From Streptomyces sp. AC512_CC834 (lineage in GTDB: Bacteria; Actinomycetota; Actinomycetes; Streptomycetales; Streptomycetaceae), in assembly GCF_019049325.1 (NCBI RefSeq), contig NZ_JAGMUO010000023.1:1-64000 (forward strand): DNA of 64,000 nucleotides. Reading direction: 5' to 3'. A program made the position numbers and the translations under genes. This document shows, in pieces, positions 1 to 10,384 of this stretch (positions within the stretch are counted from its first letter, which is position 1; every line of letters starts with the position of its first letter). The notes beneath the pieces are model-generated. The model did not search any database and had not been told where the DNA came from. It saw only the letters and a list, made by a program, of their open reading frames with translations.

Positions 1-333
1 CTATCCTGCTGTCTTGCGTTTCCGACTCTATCAGATCTTTCCGATCCGATTTCCTCGGTGCTTTCCAGGTTCCCGCTTTCGCGTTTCCCTTTCCGGCGAC
101 TCCGACTTTATCAGAAGTTTCGAGCCGGTCAGACCGGCCACTCGTTTCCGATTCATCGGGAGATTGCTTCGTCGAATTCAGTGATTCGGAGAAGCTGATA
201 GATGTTCATTGCCGCCCTCTGGGGTGAACCCGTCTCCAGGCAACTGTTCAAATCTACCTCCCCGCTCACTCCGTGTCAACGGCGCTTGCGGGAACGAAGA
301 GGACACTAGCAGCTCAGGACGGGCGGATGCACA
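1..333. other. Non-coding, relatively AT/pyrimidine-rich leader region
   Basis: No convincing gene is seen here. The stretch is clearly lower in G+C and richer in T/C runs than the rest of the window. It carries a direct repeat of TCCGACTYTATCAGA at about 21-35 and 101-115, 80 bases apart, with several TTTCC(G) runs between. Short open frames starting near 209 and 273 run into the antisense of the next gene and lack typical codon bias, so I do not call them. It may be the downstream or upstream flank of a gene outside the window. Confidence 0.6.
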
Positions 334-1341
334 TCAGGCGGCCGTTGGCACGGTGGCGCTGCGCTCGGCGGCCTCGACGTCGCCCGTGTCGCCGGCGCGT
401 ACGGCACGGCCACCCAGGACCCAGACGTAGGCGAGGAAGGCCAGCTCGGCGACGATTCCGATGGTGATGCGGGCCCAGGTGGGCAGGCCGGAAGGCGTGA
501 CGAAGCCTTCGATGGCACCGGAGACGAAGAGGACGAGGGCCAGGCCGACGGCCATGCCGATGGCCGCCCGGCCCTCTTCAGCCAGGGCGGTGCGGCGGGT
601 GCGGGGGCCCGGGTCGATGAGGGTCCAGCCCAGACGCAGACCCGTGCCCGCGGCCACGAACACCGCGGTCAGTTCGAGCAGGCCGTGGGGCAGGACCAGG
701 CCGAGGAAGGTGTCGAGGCGGCCGGCCGACGACATCAGACCGAAGCCGACGCCGAGGTTGAGCATGTTCTGGAACAGGATCCAGAGGACGGGCAGGCCCA
801 GGAAGATGCCCAGGATGAGGCAGAGCGCCGCGGCCCAGGCATTGTTCGTCCACACCTGTGCGGCGAAGGAGGCAGCCGGGTTGCTCGAGTAGTACGTCTC
901 GTACTGGCCACCGGGACGGGTCAGCTCGCGCAGTTCGCTCGGCGCCGCGATGGTGGACTGCACCTCCGGGTGGGTGCCGATCCACCAGCCCAGGAGCGCC
1001 GCGACCGCGGTCGACAGGAGTGCGGTGGGGACCCACCAGTGGCGGGCGCGGTAGACGGCCGCCGGGAACTGCTGGGTCAGGAAACGGGTGACGTCGCGCC
1101 AGGAGGCGCGTCGTGTGCCGGTCACGGCACTGCGCGCGCGTGCCACCAGTTGGCTGAGCCGTCCGGTCACCTGGGGGTCGGGTGCGCTGGACTGGATCAG
1201 GGAGAGATGGGTGGCCGTGCGCTGGTAGAGAGCGACGAGTTCGTCGGTCTCGGTACCGGTCAGTCGGCGCCGGCGCCGGAGCAGGGCGTCGAGGCGGTCC
1301 CACTCCGCGCGGTGGGCGGAGACGAAGACGTCGAGGTCCAT
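334..1341 (-). CDS. SpoIIM-type (DUF95) stage II sporulation protein M family membrane protein
   Basis: A 335-residue membrane protein of the SpoIIM/DUF95 family. The N-terminal ~120 residues are soluble and helical (MDLDVFVSAHRAEWDRL...). Several hydrophobic helices follow, including segments with WVPTALLSTAVAALLGWWIG and LVLPHGLLELTAVFVAAGTG. The HGLLEL motif is typical of the family. An open frame extends far upstream, but the ATG at 1341 is where family similarity begins. It is transcribed divergently from the RDD gene, 126 bases away; the SpoIIM/RDD pairing is common in actinobacteria. In Bacillus, SpoIIM belongs to the forespore engulfment complex. In Streptomyces the role is unknown, so the name reflects only the family. 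Confidence 0.85.
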   Translation of the reverse strand: MDLDVFVSAHRAEWDRLDALLRRRRRLTGTETDELVALYQRTATHLSLIQSSAPDPQVTGRLSQLVARARSAVTGTRRASWRDVTRFLTQQFPAAVYRARHWWVPTALLSTAVAALLGWWIGTHPEVQSTIAAPSELRELTRPGGQYETYYSSNPAASFAAQVWTNNAWAAALCLILGIFLGLPVLWILFQNMLNLGVGFGLMSSAGRLDTFLGLVLPHGLLELTAVFVAAGTGLRLGWTLIDPGPRTRRTALAEEGRAAIGMAVGLALVLFVSGAIEGFVTPSGLPTWARITIGIVAELAFLAYVWVLGGRAVRAGDTGDVEAAERSATVPTAA

Positions 1342-1467
1342 CGGTGTGCCTGCTCCTCGGCTATCGTCAGCGGCTCGTCGTGGATCAGCTTGTCGTACTG
1401 CGGCGCGGTGTGTCCTCAGCTTGGCAGACTGGCGGGGACGGGGGCAGTCAGGGGAAAGGCGTGCGGC

Positions 1468-2433
1468 GTGAGTGAGCTGGTGACGGGCGAGGCGGTGGCG
1501 CTGGAGCTGCGCCCCGCGAGGCTGCCCAGCAGGGCGCTGGCCGTCCTGCTCGATCTGGCGGTGGCCGTGGCCGTCTATGTGGCGGTGACCGTCGCACTGG
1601 TGGCGTCCACCTCCTCCTTGGATGTGGCGGCGCAGACCGCGCTGTCGATCGCGACCTTCGTTCTCGTGCTGGTGGGCGGGCCGATCGCCGTGGAAACGCT
1701 CAGCCATGGGCGGTCGCTCGGGAAGATGGCGTGCGGACTGCGGGTGGTGCGGGACGACGGCGGGCCGATCCGGTTCCGGCACTCGCTGGTGCGTGGCTTG
1801 ATCGGAGTGATCGAGATCCTCATGACGTTCGGGGTCATCGCCTGTATCGCCTCGCTGGTGTCGGCGCGAGGGCGTCGGCTCGGTGACGTGTTCGCGGGGA
1901 CGCTGGTCGTGCGGGAGCGGGTGCCGTTCTCGTCGCCGGGCTTCATGCCGCCGCCTCCGCCCTGGCTGGCGGGGCGGTTCACGGGGCTTGACCTGTCCGC
2001 GGTGCCCGACGATCTGTGGCTTGCCGTCCGTCAGTACCTGACGCGGATGGGGCAACTGGATCCCCGCGTCGGCTGGGCCATGGCGGAACGGCTCGCCACC
2101 GATGTGGCGGCTCGGACGGGCGCCCCGGTGCCGCGGGAGGTTCCGCCGCCCGCGTATCTGGCGGCGGTGCTGCATGAGCGGCAGGCCCGGGAGGCGTGGC
2201 GGGCGTTCGGCGGCGCGCCGGCGGGTGAAGGTGCGGGTGAGGGGGCTGCGGCGTCGGTGCGGGTGGCTCCCCCGACTCCCCCGGCTGGCCCGATGACGCC
2301 GCCGACGTGGCCACCGGCGGCGCCTCCTGTGGCACCGCCCGCTGGGCCGTCGCAGAGCGGTCGGCAGCCCGAGGCGTCGCGGGACGTGCCGGCGGACGTC
2401 CGTCCCGGAAACGGGTTCGTGCCGCCGGCGTAG
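1468..2433 (+). CDS. RDD family membrane protein
   Basis: A 321-residue protein starting at GTG 1468. The RDD domain fills residues ~5-150: it begins with the arginine-containing ELRPARLPSRALAVLLDLAV and has three hydrophobic segments around 20-45, 50-75 and 105-135. Two further family marks are SHGRSLGKMACGLRVVRDDG and, after the third segment, RGRRLGDVFAGTLVVRER. The C-terminal half is cytoplasmic and ends in a long Pro/Ala-rich disordered tail (from ~250). RDD proteins are poorly characterised; some act in ion transport or stress tolerance. It is divergent from the SpoIIM-like gene and convergent with the next gene. Confidence 0.85.
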   Translation: MSELVTGEAVALELRPARLPSRALAVLLDLAVAVAVYVAVTVALVASTSSLDVAAQTALSIATFVLVLVGGPIAVETLSHGRSLGKMACGLRVVRDDGGPIRFRHSLVRGLIGVIEILMTFGVIACIASLVSARGRRLGDVFAGTLVVRERVPFSSPGFMPPPPPWLAGRFTGLDLSAVPDDLWLAVRQYLTRMGQLDPRVGWAMAERLATDVAARTGAPVPREVPPPAYLAAVLHERQAREAWRAFGGAPAGEGAGEGAAASVRVAPPTPPAGPMTPPTWPPAAPPVAPPAGPSQSGRQPEASRDVPADVRPGNGFVPPA

Positions 2434-2478
2434 ACACGGCGGGCCTCGCGCTCGAGCGGTCCCGTGTCCTTGACCGCG

Positions 2479-3102
2479 CTACACGTCTGGGGGGAAGACG
2501 GACGGCGGTGTCTCGAGGTCCTCCAGCTCGATGCCGGGGGCCGCCAGGACGACGTCGCCGGCGATGTGCACGGAGTGCTGCTCGCCCGTGTCCAGGGCTG
2601 TGACCTGGTATTCGTCCACGGTGAGGGGGCCGTTGTCAGTGGCGTGTGCTTCTCTTTTCAGCAAGGTCCAGGACTGGTCCACGGTGCGGGGGGCGAGGAC
2701 CGGGTCGGTGAGGGCGACGAGGCGTACGCGGGTGGCTGATGCGGAGGGGGTGAGGCGCAGGAGACGGGCGAGGGCGACGAGGAAGGCCGGGGACGTTCCG
2801 GTGAAGGCGTGGGCGCGCACATTGCCTTCGGTGGCGTGGACTCCGGTGGGATCGGTACGGACCCAGGTGATGCCGTCGACGGCCGCACCGCGCACCTGCC
2901 AGTCGGCGGCGTGGAGTTCGAGGCGGATGGGTCGGCCCAGTTCGTCGAGGGCGAGGTCGACGGAGCCGTGGTGGTCGCCGGCGGGCGTGGTCAGCCGGGA
3001 GACGTAGCGCCAGCCGGAGGGGCCGGGGGCGCACTGGAAGTGTTCTTCGGCGAGGGGGGTGTGGTCGTGCGGATCGTGGAGCGAATACCGGCCGCGGGGC
3101 AT
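2479..3102 (-). CDS. Conserved actinobacterial protein of unknown function
   Basis: A 207-residue soluble protein starting MPRGRYSLHDPHDHTPLAEE. I do not recognise a named domain. The sequence reads as alternating short beta strands (for example GWRYVSRL, GSVDLALDELGRPIRLELHA, ITWVRTDP, VRLVALTDP), suggesting a beta-barrel lipid- or ligand-binding fold. No signal peptide or membrane segment is seen. It follows ahcY on the same strand, but a strong hairpin lies between them, so it is probably transcribed separately. Codon use is normal for the region. In related genomes an unknown gene also sits at this position beside ahcY. Confidence 0.7.
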   Translation of the reverse strand: MPRGRYSLHDPHDHTPLAEEHFQCAPGPSGWRYVSRLTTPAGDHHGSVDLALDELGRPIRLELHAADWQVRGAAVDGITWVRTDPTGVHATEGNVRAHAFTGTSPAFLVALARLLRLTPSASATRVRLVALTDPVLAPRTVDQSWTLLKREAHATDNGPLTVDEYQVTALDTGEQHSVHIAGDVVLAAPGIELEDLETPPSVFPPDV

Positions 3103-3168
3103 GGGGGTCCTGAGTGGTGACGGGCTGCTGGTCCGACTACTGATCCGGCTGCTGGGGCGCCTACGGGG

Positions 3169-3199
3169 CAGGCCCCCGACACGGGGGTGCGGGGGCCTG
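3169..3199 (-). terminator. Rho-independent-like terminator after ahcY
   Basis: A perfect 10-bp stem: CAGGCCCCCG at 3169-3178 pairs with CGGGGGCCTG at 3190-3199 around an 11-base loop. It begins about 20 bases after the ahcY stop codon (minus strand). No long U-run follows, as is usual for Streptomyces terminators. Confidence 0.75.
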
Positions 3200-3219
3200 T
3201 CTCGAAGGAGCCGGCGGGC

Positions 3220-4677
<1,458 letters not shown>

Positions 4678-4957
4678 TACGGGCTGCTCCTCGGGTTGGG
4701 TCGAGGTGGGTACGGCTGACCTGCGCGGCGGCGGACACAGGGGTGCCCCGAAGAGGACACAGGCATGCCCGCGTGCGCGCAGCGCAGTCCGTCGGAGGCC
4801 CTCTCTCCCTCGGCCGGTCCGTCGTGGACCGCCCGACCGCCATCAGCAGCGACGTCTGGCTCCGTCCCAAGCTACACCGCGCGCGCCCGGCGTCCCCAGT
4901 CCGCCTCCGAACACTTCCGGACGTTCACCAAGCGTGACGGCGGGTGCGGGGCGATGG

Positions 4958-5938
4958 TCAGTGGGCGGCGGGCGGCGTGGTCGGGCCGCCGGGCGTCGCC
5001 TCGGGGTCCGGGCCCTTGGCGGCCTCGGACTCGCTGTAGATGTCCGGTTCCAGGTAGATGACGCGGGCGATCGGGACGGCGTCGCGGATACGGGATTCGG
5101 CGGCGTCGATCGCAGAGGCGATCTCGGTGGCCGTGCCGTCGTGGCGGACGGCGATCTTGGCGGCGACGAGCAGTTCCTCGGGGCCGAGGTGAAGCGTGCG
5201 CATGTGGATGATGCCGGTGACCGTGTCGCCTGCGACGACCGCGGCCTCGATCTGCTGGACCGTCTCGATGCCGGCGGCCTCGCCGAGCAGCAGGGACTTG
5301 GTCTCGACGGCCAGGACCAGTGCGATCAGGATGAGCAGGATGCCGATGCACAGGGTGCCGACGCCGTCCCACACACCGTCGCCGGTGAGCAGGGCGAGGC
5401 CGACGCCGCCGAGGGCGAGGACCAGGCCGACGAGGGCGCCGAGGTCCTCCAGGAGGACGACCGGCAGCTCCGGGGCCTTGGCGTGGCGGACGAACTCCTT
5501 CCAGGACTTCTGTCCGCGCTGGGGGTTGGACTCCTTGATGGCGGTCCGGAAGGAGAAGCTCTCGGCGATGATCGCGAAGACGAGGACGCCCACCGGCCAG
5601 TACCAGTGTTCGAGTTCGTGCGGGTGCTTGATCTTCTCGTAGCCCTCGTAGAGGGCGAACATGCCGCCGACCGAGAAGAGCACGATGGAGACGAGGAAGG
5701 CGTAGATGTAGCGCTCGCGGCCGAACCCGAAGGGGTGTTGCGGGGTGGCCTCGCGCTGGGCGCGTTTGCCGCCCAGGAGCAGCAGCCCCTGGTTGCCCGA
5801 GTCGGCGAGGGAGTGCACGGACTCGGCGAGCATCGACGACGATCCGCTGAAGAGGAACGCCACGAATTTCGCTACCGCGATCGAGAGGTTGGCGAACAGT
5901 GCCGCCACGATCGCCCTGGTTCCGCCTGACGCGCTCAT
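4958..5938 (-). CDS. Cation diffusion facilitator (CDF) family efflux transporter
   Basis: A 326-residue inner-membrane transporter of the CDF family, which exchanges divalent metal (Zn, Co, Fe or Mn) for protons. Helices run from LFANLSIAVAKFVAFLF through about residue 215. The metal-site helix has SSSMLAESVHSLADSGNQ, with the His-x3-Asp pair near 42-46, and a second acidic/aliphatic helix has LEDLGALVGLVLALGG. The C-terminal cytoplasmic ferredoxin-like domain contains DTVTGIIHMRTLHLGPEELLV-type sequence and ends in a Pro-rich tail. The leader between this gene and manA has a 15-bp repeat. The substrate cannot be told from sequence alone. Confidence 0.9.
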   Translation of the reverse strand: MSASGGTRAIVAALFANLSIAVAKFVAFLFSGSSSMLAESVHSLADSGNQGLLLLGGKRAQREATPQHPFGFGRERYIYAFLVSIVLFSVGGMFALYEGYEKIKHPHELEHWYWPVGVLVFAIIAESFSFRTAIKESNPQRGQKSWKEFVRHAKAPELPVVLLEDLGALVGLVLALGGVGLALLTGDGVWDGVGTLCIGILLILIALVLAVETKSLLLGEAAGIETVQQIEAAVVAGDTVTGIIHMRTLHLGPEELLVAAKIAVRHDGTATEIASAIDAAESRIRDAVPIARVIYLEPDIYSESEAAKGPDPEATPGGPTTPPAAH

Positions 5939-5956
5939 GTGTCGCGTTGTCCCTTC

Positions 5957-5998
5957 GCCTGCATCTGCTTCGTCTGCGTCTGCTTCGTCTGCGTCTGT
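5957..5998. repeat. Two tandem copies of a 15-bp repeat upstream of the CDF gene
   Basis: The segment is built from repeated TCTGCTTCGTCTGCG units followed by a partial third. It lies in the 5' leader of the CDF transporter gene, about 20-60 bases before its start. It is probably a replication-slippage product with no evident coding role. Confidence 0.6.
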
Positions 5999-6116
5999 AC
6001 GCCGGTGGGGGCGCGGTCGGTGACCGGCTTTGCCCCTCCTTTGCGATGCGCCATTGTTGCAGCCCGTGTGGGCCCCGACGTGCCGGATGCCCGTTTGTTC
6101 GTTCGTCAGGCCTGCG

Positions 6117-7268
6117 TCAGACGCGCACGGTGGCCCGGAAGAGCGTGCCGGTTCCGGACACTTCGGCCTTTTCGTTGGCCGGGACGAAGACGGACCGGCC
6201 GGGGGCCAGCCCGTGTTCGCCCGCCCGTACCGTGCCGGCCGTGCAGAGCAGGATCTGCGGGGTGGGCAGGGTGAGGTCGTGGACGCCGACGCCCTCGGGC
6301 AGGACGTAGCGGGACAGGCGGAACTCGTCGGTCGGGGTGTCGTAGACCTCTTCGCCGTCGGGGGACGCCTCGGGGCGGAGGACGCCGGGGTCCCCGGCCT
6401 CGAAGCGGACGATGCGCAGGAGTTCGGGGACGTCGACGTGCTTGGGGGTCAGGCCGCAGCGCAGGACGTTGTCGGAGTTGGCCATGATCTCGACGCCGAG
6501 GCCGTTGAGGTAGGCGTGCGGGATGCCGGCGCCGAGGTAGAGGGCCTCGCCGGGCTGGAGCCGGACGTGGTTGAGGAGCATCGCGGCGAGGACGCCGGGG
6601 TCGCCGGGGTAGTGGTGGGCGATGTCGGCGTAGGGGGCGTAGGCGCTGCCGAGGCGGTCGCAGGCGGCCGCGGTCTCGGTGGCCGTGTGGGACATCTCCT
6701 CGGGGTCGGCCGTGAGGATCGCGGTGAGGACCTCGCGCAGGGCGGCGTCCTCGGGGTGCGCGCGCAGCAGGTCGACGTACGGCTTGAGGGAGGCGATGCC
6801 GAGGCCGTCGAGCAGGTCGGCCGTCTCGGCCGGGGGACGGAAGCCGCACAGGCCGTCGAACTCGGTGAGGGCGCAGATCAGTTCGGGCTTGTGGTTGGCG
6901 TCCTTGTAGTTGCGGTGCGGGGCGTCCAGGGGGACGCCGCGGCGCTCCTCGTCCTCGTAGCCCTGCCTGGCCTGGGCGAGGTCGGGGTGGACCTGGAGGG
7001 AGAGCGGGGCGCCGGCCGCGAGGAGCTTGAGGAGGAAGGGCAGCCGGGGTCCGAACCTGGCCACGGAGGCGGCGCCCAGTTCCTTCTCTGGGTCGGTGTC
7101 GACGACCTCGGCGAGAGTGCCCCGGCCGGTGCGGGAGGGGGCGCCGGGGTGGGCGCCCATCCACATCTCCGCCTGCGGTTCGCCGGTCGGCTCGGTCCCG
7201 AGCAGGGTCGGGATCGCGGTGGTGGAACCCCAGGCGTAGGGGCGGACGGTGTTGTCGAGGCGGTCCAT
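6117..7268 (-). CDS. manA: Mannose-6-phosphate isomerase, class I
   Basis: A 383-residue zinc enzyme that interconverts fructose-6-phosphate and mannose-6-phosphate, the entry step to GDP-mannose. It shows the class I signatures YAWGSTTAIPTLLG at the N-terminus, the zinc-binding LSLQVHPD and NHKPE motifs and the C-terminal cupin half with YLGAGIPHAYLNGLGVEIMANSDNVLRCGLTPKHVD (read in segments). It lies 62 bases downstream of the SIS-domain gene and in the same direction as manB, so it is probably co-transcribed with them. Its product feeds ManB and, through manC 19 kb away, the GDP-mannose pool. Confidence 0.96.
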   Translation of the reverse strand: MDRLDNTVRPYAWGSTTAIPTLLGTEPTGEPQAEMWMGAHPGAPSRTGRGTLAEVVDTDPEKELGAASVARFGPRLPFLLKLLAAGAPLSLQVHPDLAQARQGYEDEERRGVPLDAPHRNYKDANHKPELICALTEFDGLCGFRPPAETADLLDGLGIASLKPYVDLLRAHPEDAALREVLTAILTADPEEMSHTATETAAACDRLGSAYAPYADIAHHYPGDPGVLAAMLLNHVRLQPGEALYLGAGIPHAYLNGLGVEIMANSDNVLRCGLTPKHVDVPELLRIVRFEAGDPGVLRPEASPDGEEVYDTPTDEFRLSRYVLPEGVGVHDLTLPTPQILLCTAGTVRAGEHGLAPGRSVFVPANEKAEVSGTGTLFRATVRV

Positions 7269-7330
7269 GGGCTCTCTCTGCCGTTGCGTGCGATGGTGCG
7301 CGTCCTGCGTACGGAATGGTGCGTACGGGG

Positions 7331-8458
7331 TCAGGCTCCCGAGGCGAGCGCCAGGTAAACGGCGGCGAAATCCGTGATGGCGATCAGTTCGGCGAGGGTC
7401 TCCAGTTCGCCGCCCGCTTCCGGCTCCAGTTCGCTGATCGGCGTGTCGTGGCCGAGGGCCAGGTCACGGGCGCTCGGGGCGGCGGTGAGGCCGCCAATGG
7501 GGCGGTCGCGAAGGAGTACCACGCGCGCGTGCAGGGCGGGTGCCTCCTCTACGCGATCGCGGAAGAAGTCGTCGGGGTCGGCGCCGGCGGCGAGTTGACC
7601 CGCGAGCAGGGCGCCGTGCGCGGCGAGCGCCTCGGGCAGTTCGGCGACGACGGCCGGGGTGCCGGAGAGTTCGGCCAGCGCGGCGGCGAAGCGGCGGCCG
7701 GCGGGTCCGGCGGAGGTGCCCTCGGTCCAGACGACCGGGAGGGAGTCGGCCAGCTCGGACGCCAGGGTCTTGGCGGGGTTGCTGTAGGTCACGATGGCGG
7801 GCCCGCAGCGTTCGGCGATGCCGTCGAGGCGGTCGGCGACCTTCTCGACGGCCTCGGGCGGCGCGTCGAGCAGGGCGGTACGGTCCAGCAGCGCGAGGAG
7901 CGGGGTGAGCAGCGCCCACAGGACGCCGGGGGCGGAGCCGGCGAGGGGCTCGTCGTGGTCGTAGGGCGCGGTCGCCATCGGGATGAACAGGCCGTGGGAG
8001 GCGTTGACCGACTCGCTGAGCGGAGAACGGGCGGGGGCGACGGCGACGACCGTGCAGCCCCGGCGGTAGGCCTGTTCGGCGAGCAGGGACAGGCCGGGCT
8101 CGGCGCCGTCGGGTGTGGCGATCAGCAGGAGGTCCACGGAGCCGGCCCAGCCGGGCAGTTCCCAGCGCAGGGCGCCCGCGGCGGGGGCCACGCCGGTGGG
8201 GGCGAGGCGGGTGACGGGGCTGCCGGCGCCGGCGAGGGTGCCGAGGAGGTCGGCGGCGTGGGTGGCGGCGGCGCCGGGGCCGGCGATCAGGACGGCGCGG
8301 GGGCGGCCGTCCGGCTTGAGGGTGCCGACGCCGGCCTCGGCGGCGAGCCGGGCGGCGGTGCGTACGCGCGCACCGGCCTCGGCGGCGCCGCGGAGCAGGC
8401 CGCGGCGGTCGGCCTCGGTGAGGCGCTCCGGTGCGTCGAGGAGCGATTCGTCGAGCAT
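7331..8458 (-). CDS. SIS-domain protein, phosphoglucose/phosphomannose isomerase-like
   Basis: A 375-residue protein found between manA and manB in most actinobacteria. The N-terminal half carries a sugar-isomerase (SIS) fold: VLIAGPGAAATHAADLLGTLA, then VDLLLIATPDGAEPGLSLLAEQAYRRGCTVVAVAPARSPL (read in parts). The C-terminal half resembles the bacterial PGI/PMI C-terminal domain (PAIVTYSNPAKTLASELADSLPVVWTEG in segments). Bifunctional PGI/PMI enzymes use a catalytic Glu and His that I cannot place with confidence. The position suggests hexose-phosphate binding or isomerisation, but activity is unproven. Confidence 0.85.
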   Translation of the reverse strand: MLDESLLDAPERLTEADRRGLLRGAAEAGARVRTAARLAAEAGVGTLKPDGRPRAVLIAGPGAAATHAADLLGTLAGAGSPVTRLAPTGVAPAAGALRWELPGWAGSVDLLLIATPDGAEPGLSLLAEQAYRRGCTVVAVAPARSPLSESVNASHGLFIPMATAPYDHDEPLAGSAPGVLWALLTPLLALLDRTALLDAPPEAVEKVADRLDGIAERCGPAIVTYSNPAKTLASELADSLPVVWTEGTSAGPAGRRFAAALAELSGTPAVVAELPEALAAHGALLAGQLAAGADPDDFFRDRVEEAPALHARVVLLRDRPIGGLTAAPSARDLALGHDTPISELEPEAGGELETLAELIAITDFAAVYLALASGA

Positions 8459-8563
8459 GGCGGCAGGTCTCCGATCGCCGGGGCGTTCGTTCGATTGCGC
8501 GGGGTCGTCGCCGGATTGCCAGGGTGCCGGCCGTGCCGGCGTGCCGGTTCGCCTGGCCGTCGG

Positions 8564-8734
8564 CTACTCGGGGCGGCGGGCCTCGTCGACGAGGAGGACG
8601 GGGATGCCGTCGCGCACCGGGTACGCCAGACCGCAGTCCTGGCCGGTGCAGATCAGCTCCGCGTCCTGCTCCTTGAGGGGGGCGTGGCAGGCGGGGCAGG
8701 CAAGGATCTCCAGGAGGCCGGCTTCGAGCGGCAT
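8564..8734 (-). CDS. Trm112-like zinc-ribbon protein
   Basis: A 56-residue protein starting at the internal ATG 8734 ([17 protein letters not shown]...), with GAAGGGAA as ribosome-binding site. An upstream ATG in frame would add 21 low-complexity residues and is less likely. The CPAC pair, the later CTGQDC pair and the ending [16 protein letters not shown] are typical of the Trm112/YcaR family. Eukaryotic and archaeal Trm112 activates methyltransferases; the role of the bacterial protein is not settled. It is embedded between the SIS gene and manB, consistent with the conserved actinobacterial order. Confidence 0.88.
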   Translation of the reverse strand: MPLEAGLLEILACPACHAPLKEQDAELICTGQDCGLAYPVRDGIPVLLVDEARRPE

Positions 8735-8801
8735 GGGGGTTCCCTTCGGGAGCGGTGGGGCTTGTGCGGATGTGCTGGTCAGGGTACCGCTGGTCATGGG
8801 G

Positions 8802-8871
8802 CGGGTGTCGGGGGTCGAGGGTGCGGGTGCGCGGGTGCGCCCCCGACTTCCGACTCCCGACGCCCGCCCCC
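8802..8871 (-). terminator. Possible long stem-loop downstream of manB
   Basis: CGGGTGTCGGG near 8802 pairs with CCCGACGCCCG near 8861-8871 with one mismatch, and an inner GTCGGGGG/CCCCCGAC pair (8807-8814 and 8840-8847) competes with it. It lies immediately after the manB stop. It could terminate or attenuate transcription into the Trm112-like gene. This is pairing by eye only. Confidence 0.35.
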
Positions 8872-8873
8872 GG

Positions 8874-10238
8874 CTATGCGCGGATGATCGCCAGCGCCGC
8901 GTCCCGCACCTTCGTCATCGTCGCCTCGTCGCGCGCCTCCGCGTTCAGGCGCAGCAGGGGCTCCGTGTTGGAGGGGCGGACGTTGAACCACCAGTCGGCC
9001 GCGGTGACGGTGAGGCCGTCGAGGTCGTCGAGCGTGATGTCGTCGCGGCCCTCGTACGCGGCCCGGATCGCGGCGAGGCGGCCCTGCTGGTCGGCGACGG
9101 TGGAGTTGATCTCGCCCGAGCCGGCGTAGCGGTCGTACTGGGCGACCAGGCCGGACAGCGGGCCGTCCTGTTCGCCGAGGGCGGCGAGGACGTGGAGGGC
9201 GGCCAGCATGCCGGTGTCGGCGTTCCAGAAGTCGCGGAAGTAGTAGTGCGCGGAGTGTTCGCCGCCGAAGATGGCGCCGGTCCTGGCCATCTCGGCCTTG
9301 ATGAAGGAGTGGCCCACGCGCGTGCGTGCCGGTGTGCCGCCGTGCTCCCGCACGACCTCCGGGACGGACCAGGAGGTGATCAGGTTGTGGATGACGGTGC
9401 CCGTGCCGCCGTTGCGGCCCAGCTCGCGGGCGGCCACGAGGGCGGTGACGGCGGACGGGGAGACCGGGTCGCCGTCCTGGTCGACGACGAAGCAGCGGTC
9501 GGCGTCGCCGTCGAAGGCGAGGCCGAGGTCGGCGCCCTCCTCGCGGACGCGCTTCTGGAGGTCGACGAGGTTGGCCGGATCGAGCGGGTTGGCCTCGTGG
9601 TTGGGGAAGGTGCCGTCCAGTTCGAAGTACATCGGCACGAGGTCGAGGGGCAGGCCGGCGAAGACCGAGGGGACGGTGTGGCCGCCCATGCCGTTGCCGG
9701 CGTCGACGACGACCCTGAGGGGCCTGATGGTGGTGAGGTCGACGAGGGAACGCAGGTGGGCCGCGTAGTCGGCGAGGACGTCGCGCCGGGTGACCGTGCC
9801 GGGCCGGGAGGACGGCTCGGGGGCGCCGGTGTCGCTCCAGCGCTCCACGAGGGCGCGGATCTCGGCGAGGCCGGTGTCCTGGCCGACCGGGGCGGCGCCC
9901 GCGCGGCACAGCTTGATGCCGTTGTACCGGGCCGGATTGTGCGAGGCGGTGAACATGGCGCCCGGCAGGTTCAGCGCGCCGGAGGCGTAGTAGAGCTGGT
10001 CGGTGGAGCACAGGCCGATCTCGGTCACGTCGGCGCCGCGGGCCGTCGCCCCGCGCGCGAAGGCGCCGGACAGGCCCGGGGACGAGGGCCGCATGTCGTG
10101 GCCGACCACGACGGCGCTCGCGCCGGTCAGCTCGACGAAGGCCGCGCCGAACAGCTCGGCCAGCGGCTCGTCCCACTGGTCCGGGACCACACCGCGCACG
10201 TCGTACGCCTTCACGATCTGCGACAGATCAGCAGCCAC
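8874..10238 (-). CDS. manB: Phosphomannomutase/phosphoglucomutase
   Basis: A 454-residue alpha-D-phosphohexomutase that converts mannose-6-phosphate to mannose-1-phosphate. GTG 10238 gives the N-terminus [16 protein letters not shown], matching the family; the open frame continues upstream only because of high G+C. The phosphoserine loop is TASHNP with Ser99. The magnesium loop is AFDGDADR, the sugar-binding loop contains [10 protein letters not shown], and the C-terminal phosphate-binding RPSNTEP is intact. It belongs to the manA-SIS-Trm112-manB group on the minus strand. The 146 bases between it and the permease contain a G-rich repeat. Confidence 0.96.
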   Translation of the reverse strand: MAADLSQIVKAYDVRGVVPDQWDEPLAELFGAAFVELTGASAVVVGHDMRPSSPGLSGAFARGATARGADVTEIGLCSTDQLYYASGALNLPGAMFTASHNPARYNGIKLCRAGAAPVGQDTGLAEIRALVERWSDTGAPEPSSRPGTVTRRDVLADYAAHLRSLVDLTTIRPLRVVVDAGNGMGGHTVPSVFAGLPLDLVPMYFELDGTFPNHEANPLDPANLVDLQKRVREEGADLGLAFDGDADRCFVVDQDGDPVSPSAVTALVAARELGRNGGTGTVIHNLITSWSVPEVVREHGGTPARTRVGHSFIKAEMARTGAIFGGEHSAHYYFRDFWNADTGMLAALHVLAALGEQDGPLSGLVAQYDRYAGSGEINSTVADQQGRLAAIRAAYEGRDDITLDDLDGLTVTAADWWFNVRPSNTEPLLRLNAEARDEATMTKVRDAALAIIRA

Positions 10239-10302
10239 GGCCAACCTTCCTGAAAGTCCTGTCGGAGCCCACAAACTACCCGCAAGCGCCCACGGACCCG
10301 AG

Positions 10303-10384
10303 GTCAGGGCACGGTCGGGGCGGGGCCAGCGCAGGTCGGGGCGGGGCCAGGGCGGGGTCGGGGTCGGGGTCGGGCCAGGACCGG
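10303..10384. repeat. G-rich tandem repeat between the lactate permease and manB
   Basis: The segment between the permease stop and the manB start is built of degenerate units around GGTCGGGGCGGGGCCAG, followed by three GGTCGG-type hexamers. It carries many G-runs on the plus strand, so the minus-strand transcript would be C-rich. No protein is encoded. Confidence 0.6.

Noticed and set aside
4678..4957. S-adenosylhomocysteine riboswitch upstream of ahcY
   Set aside because: GAGGAGC near the start is just a ribosome-binding site; I could not find the conserved core and pseudoknot segments.
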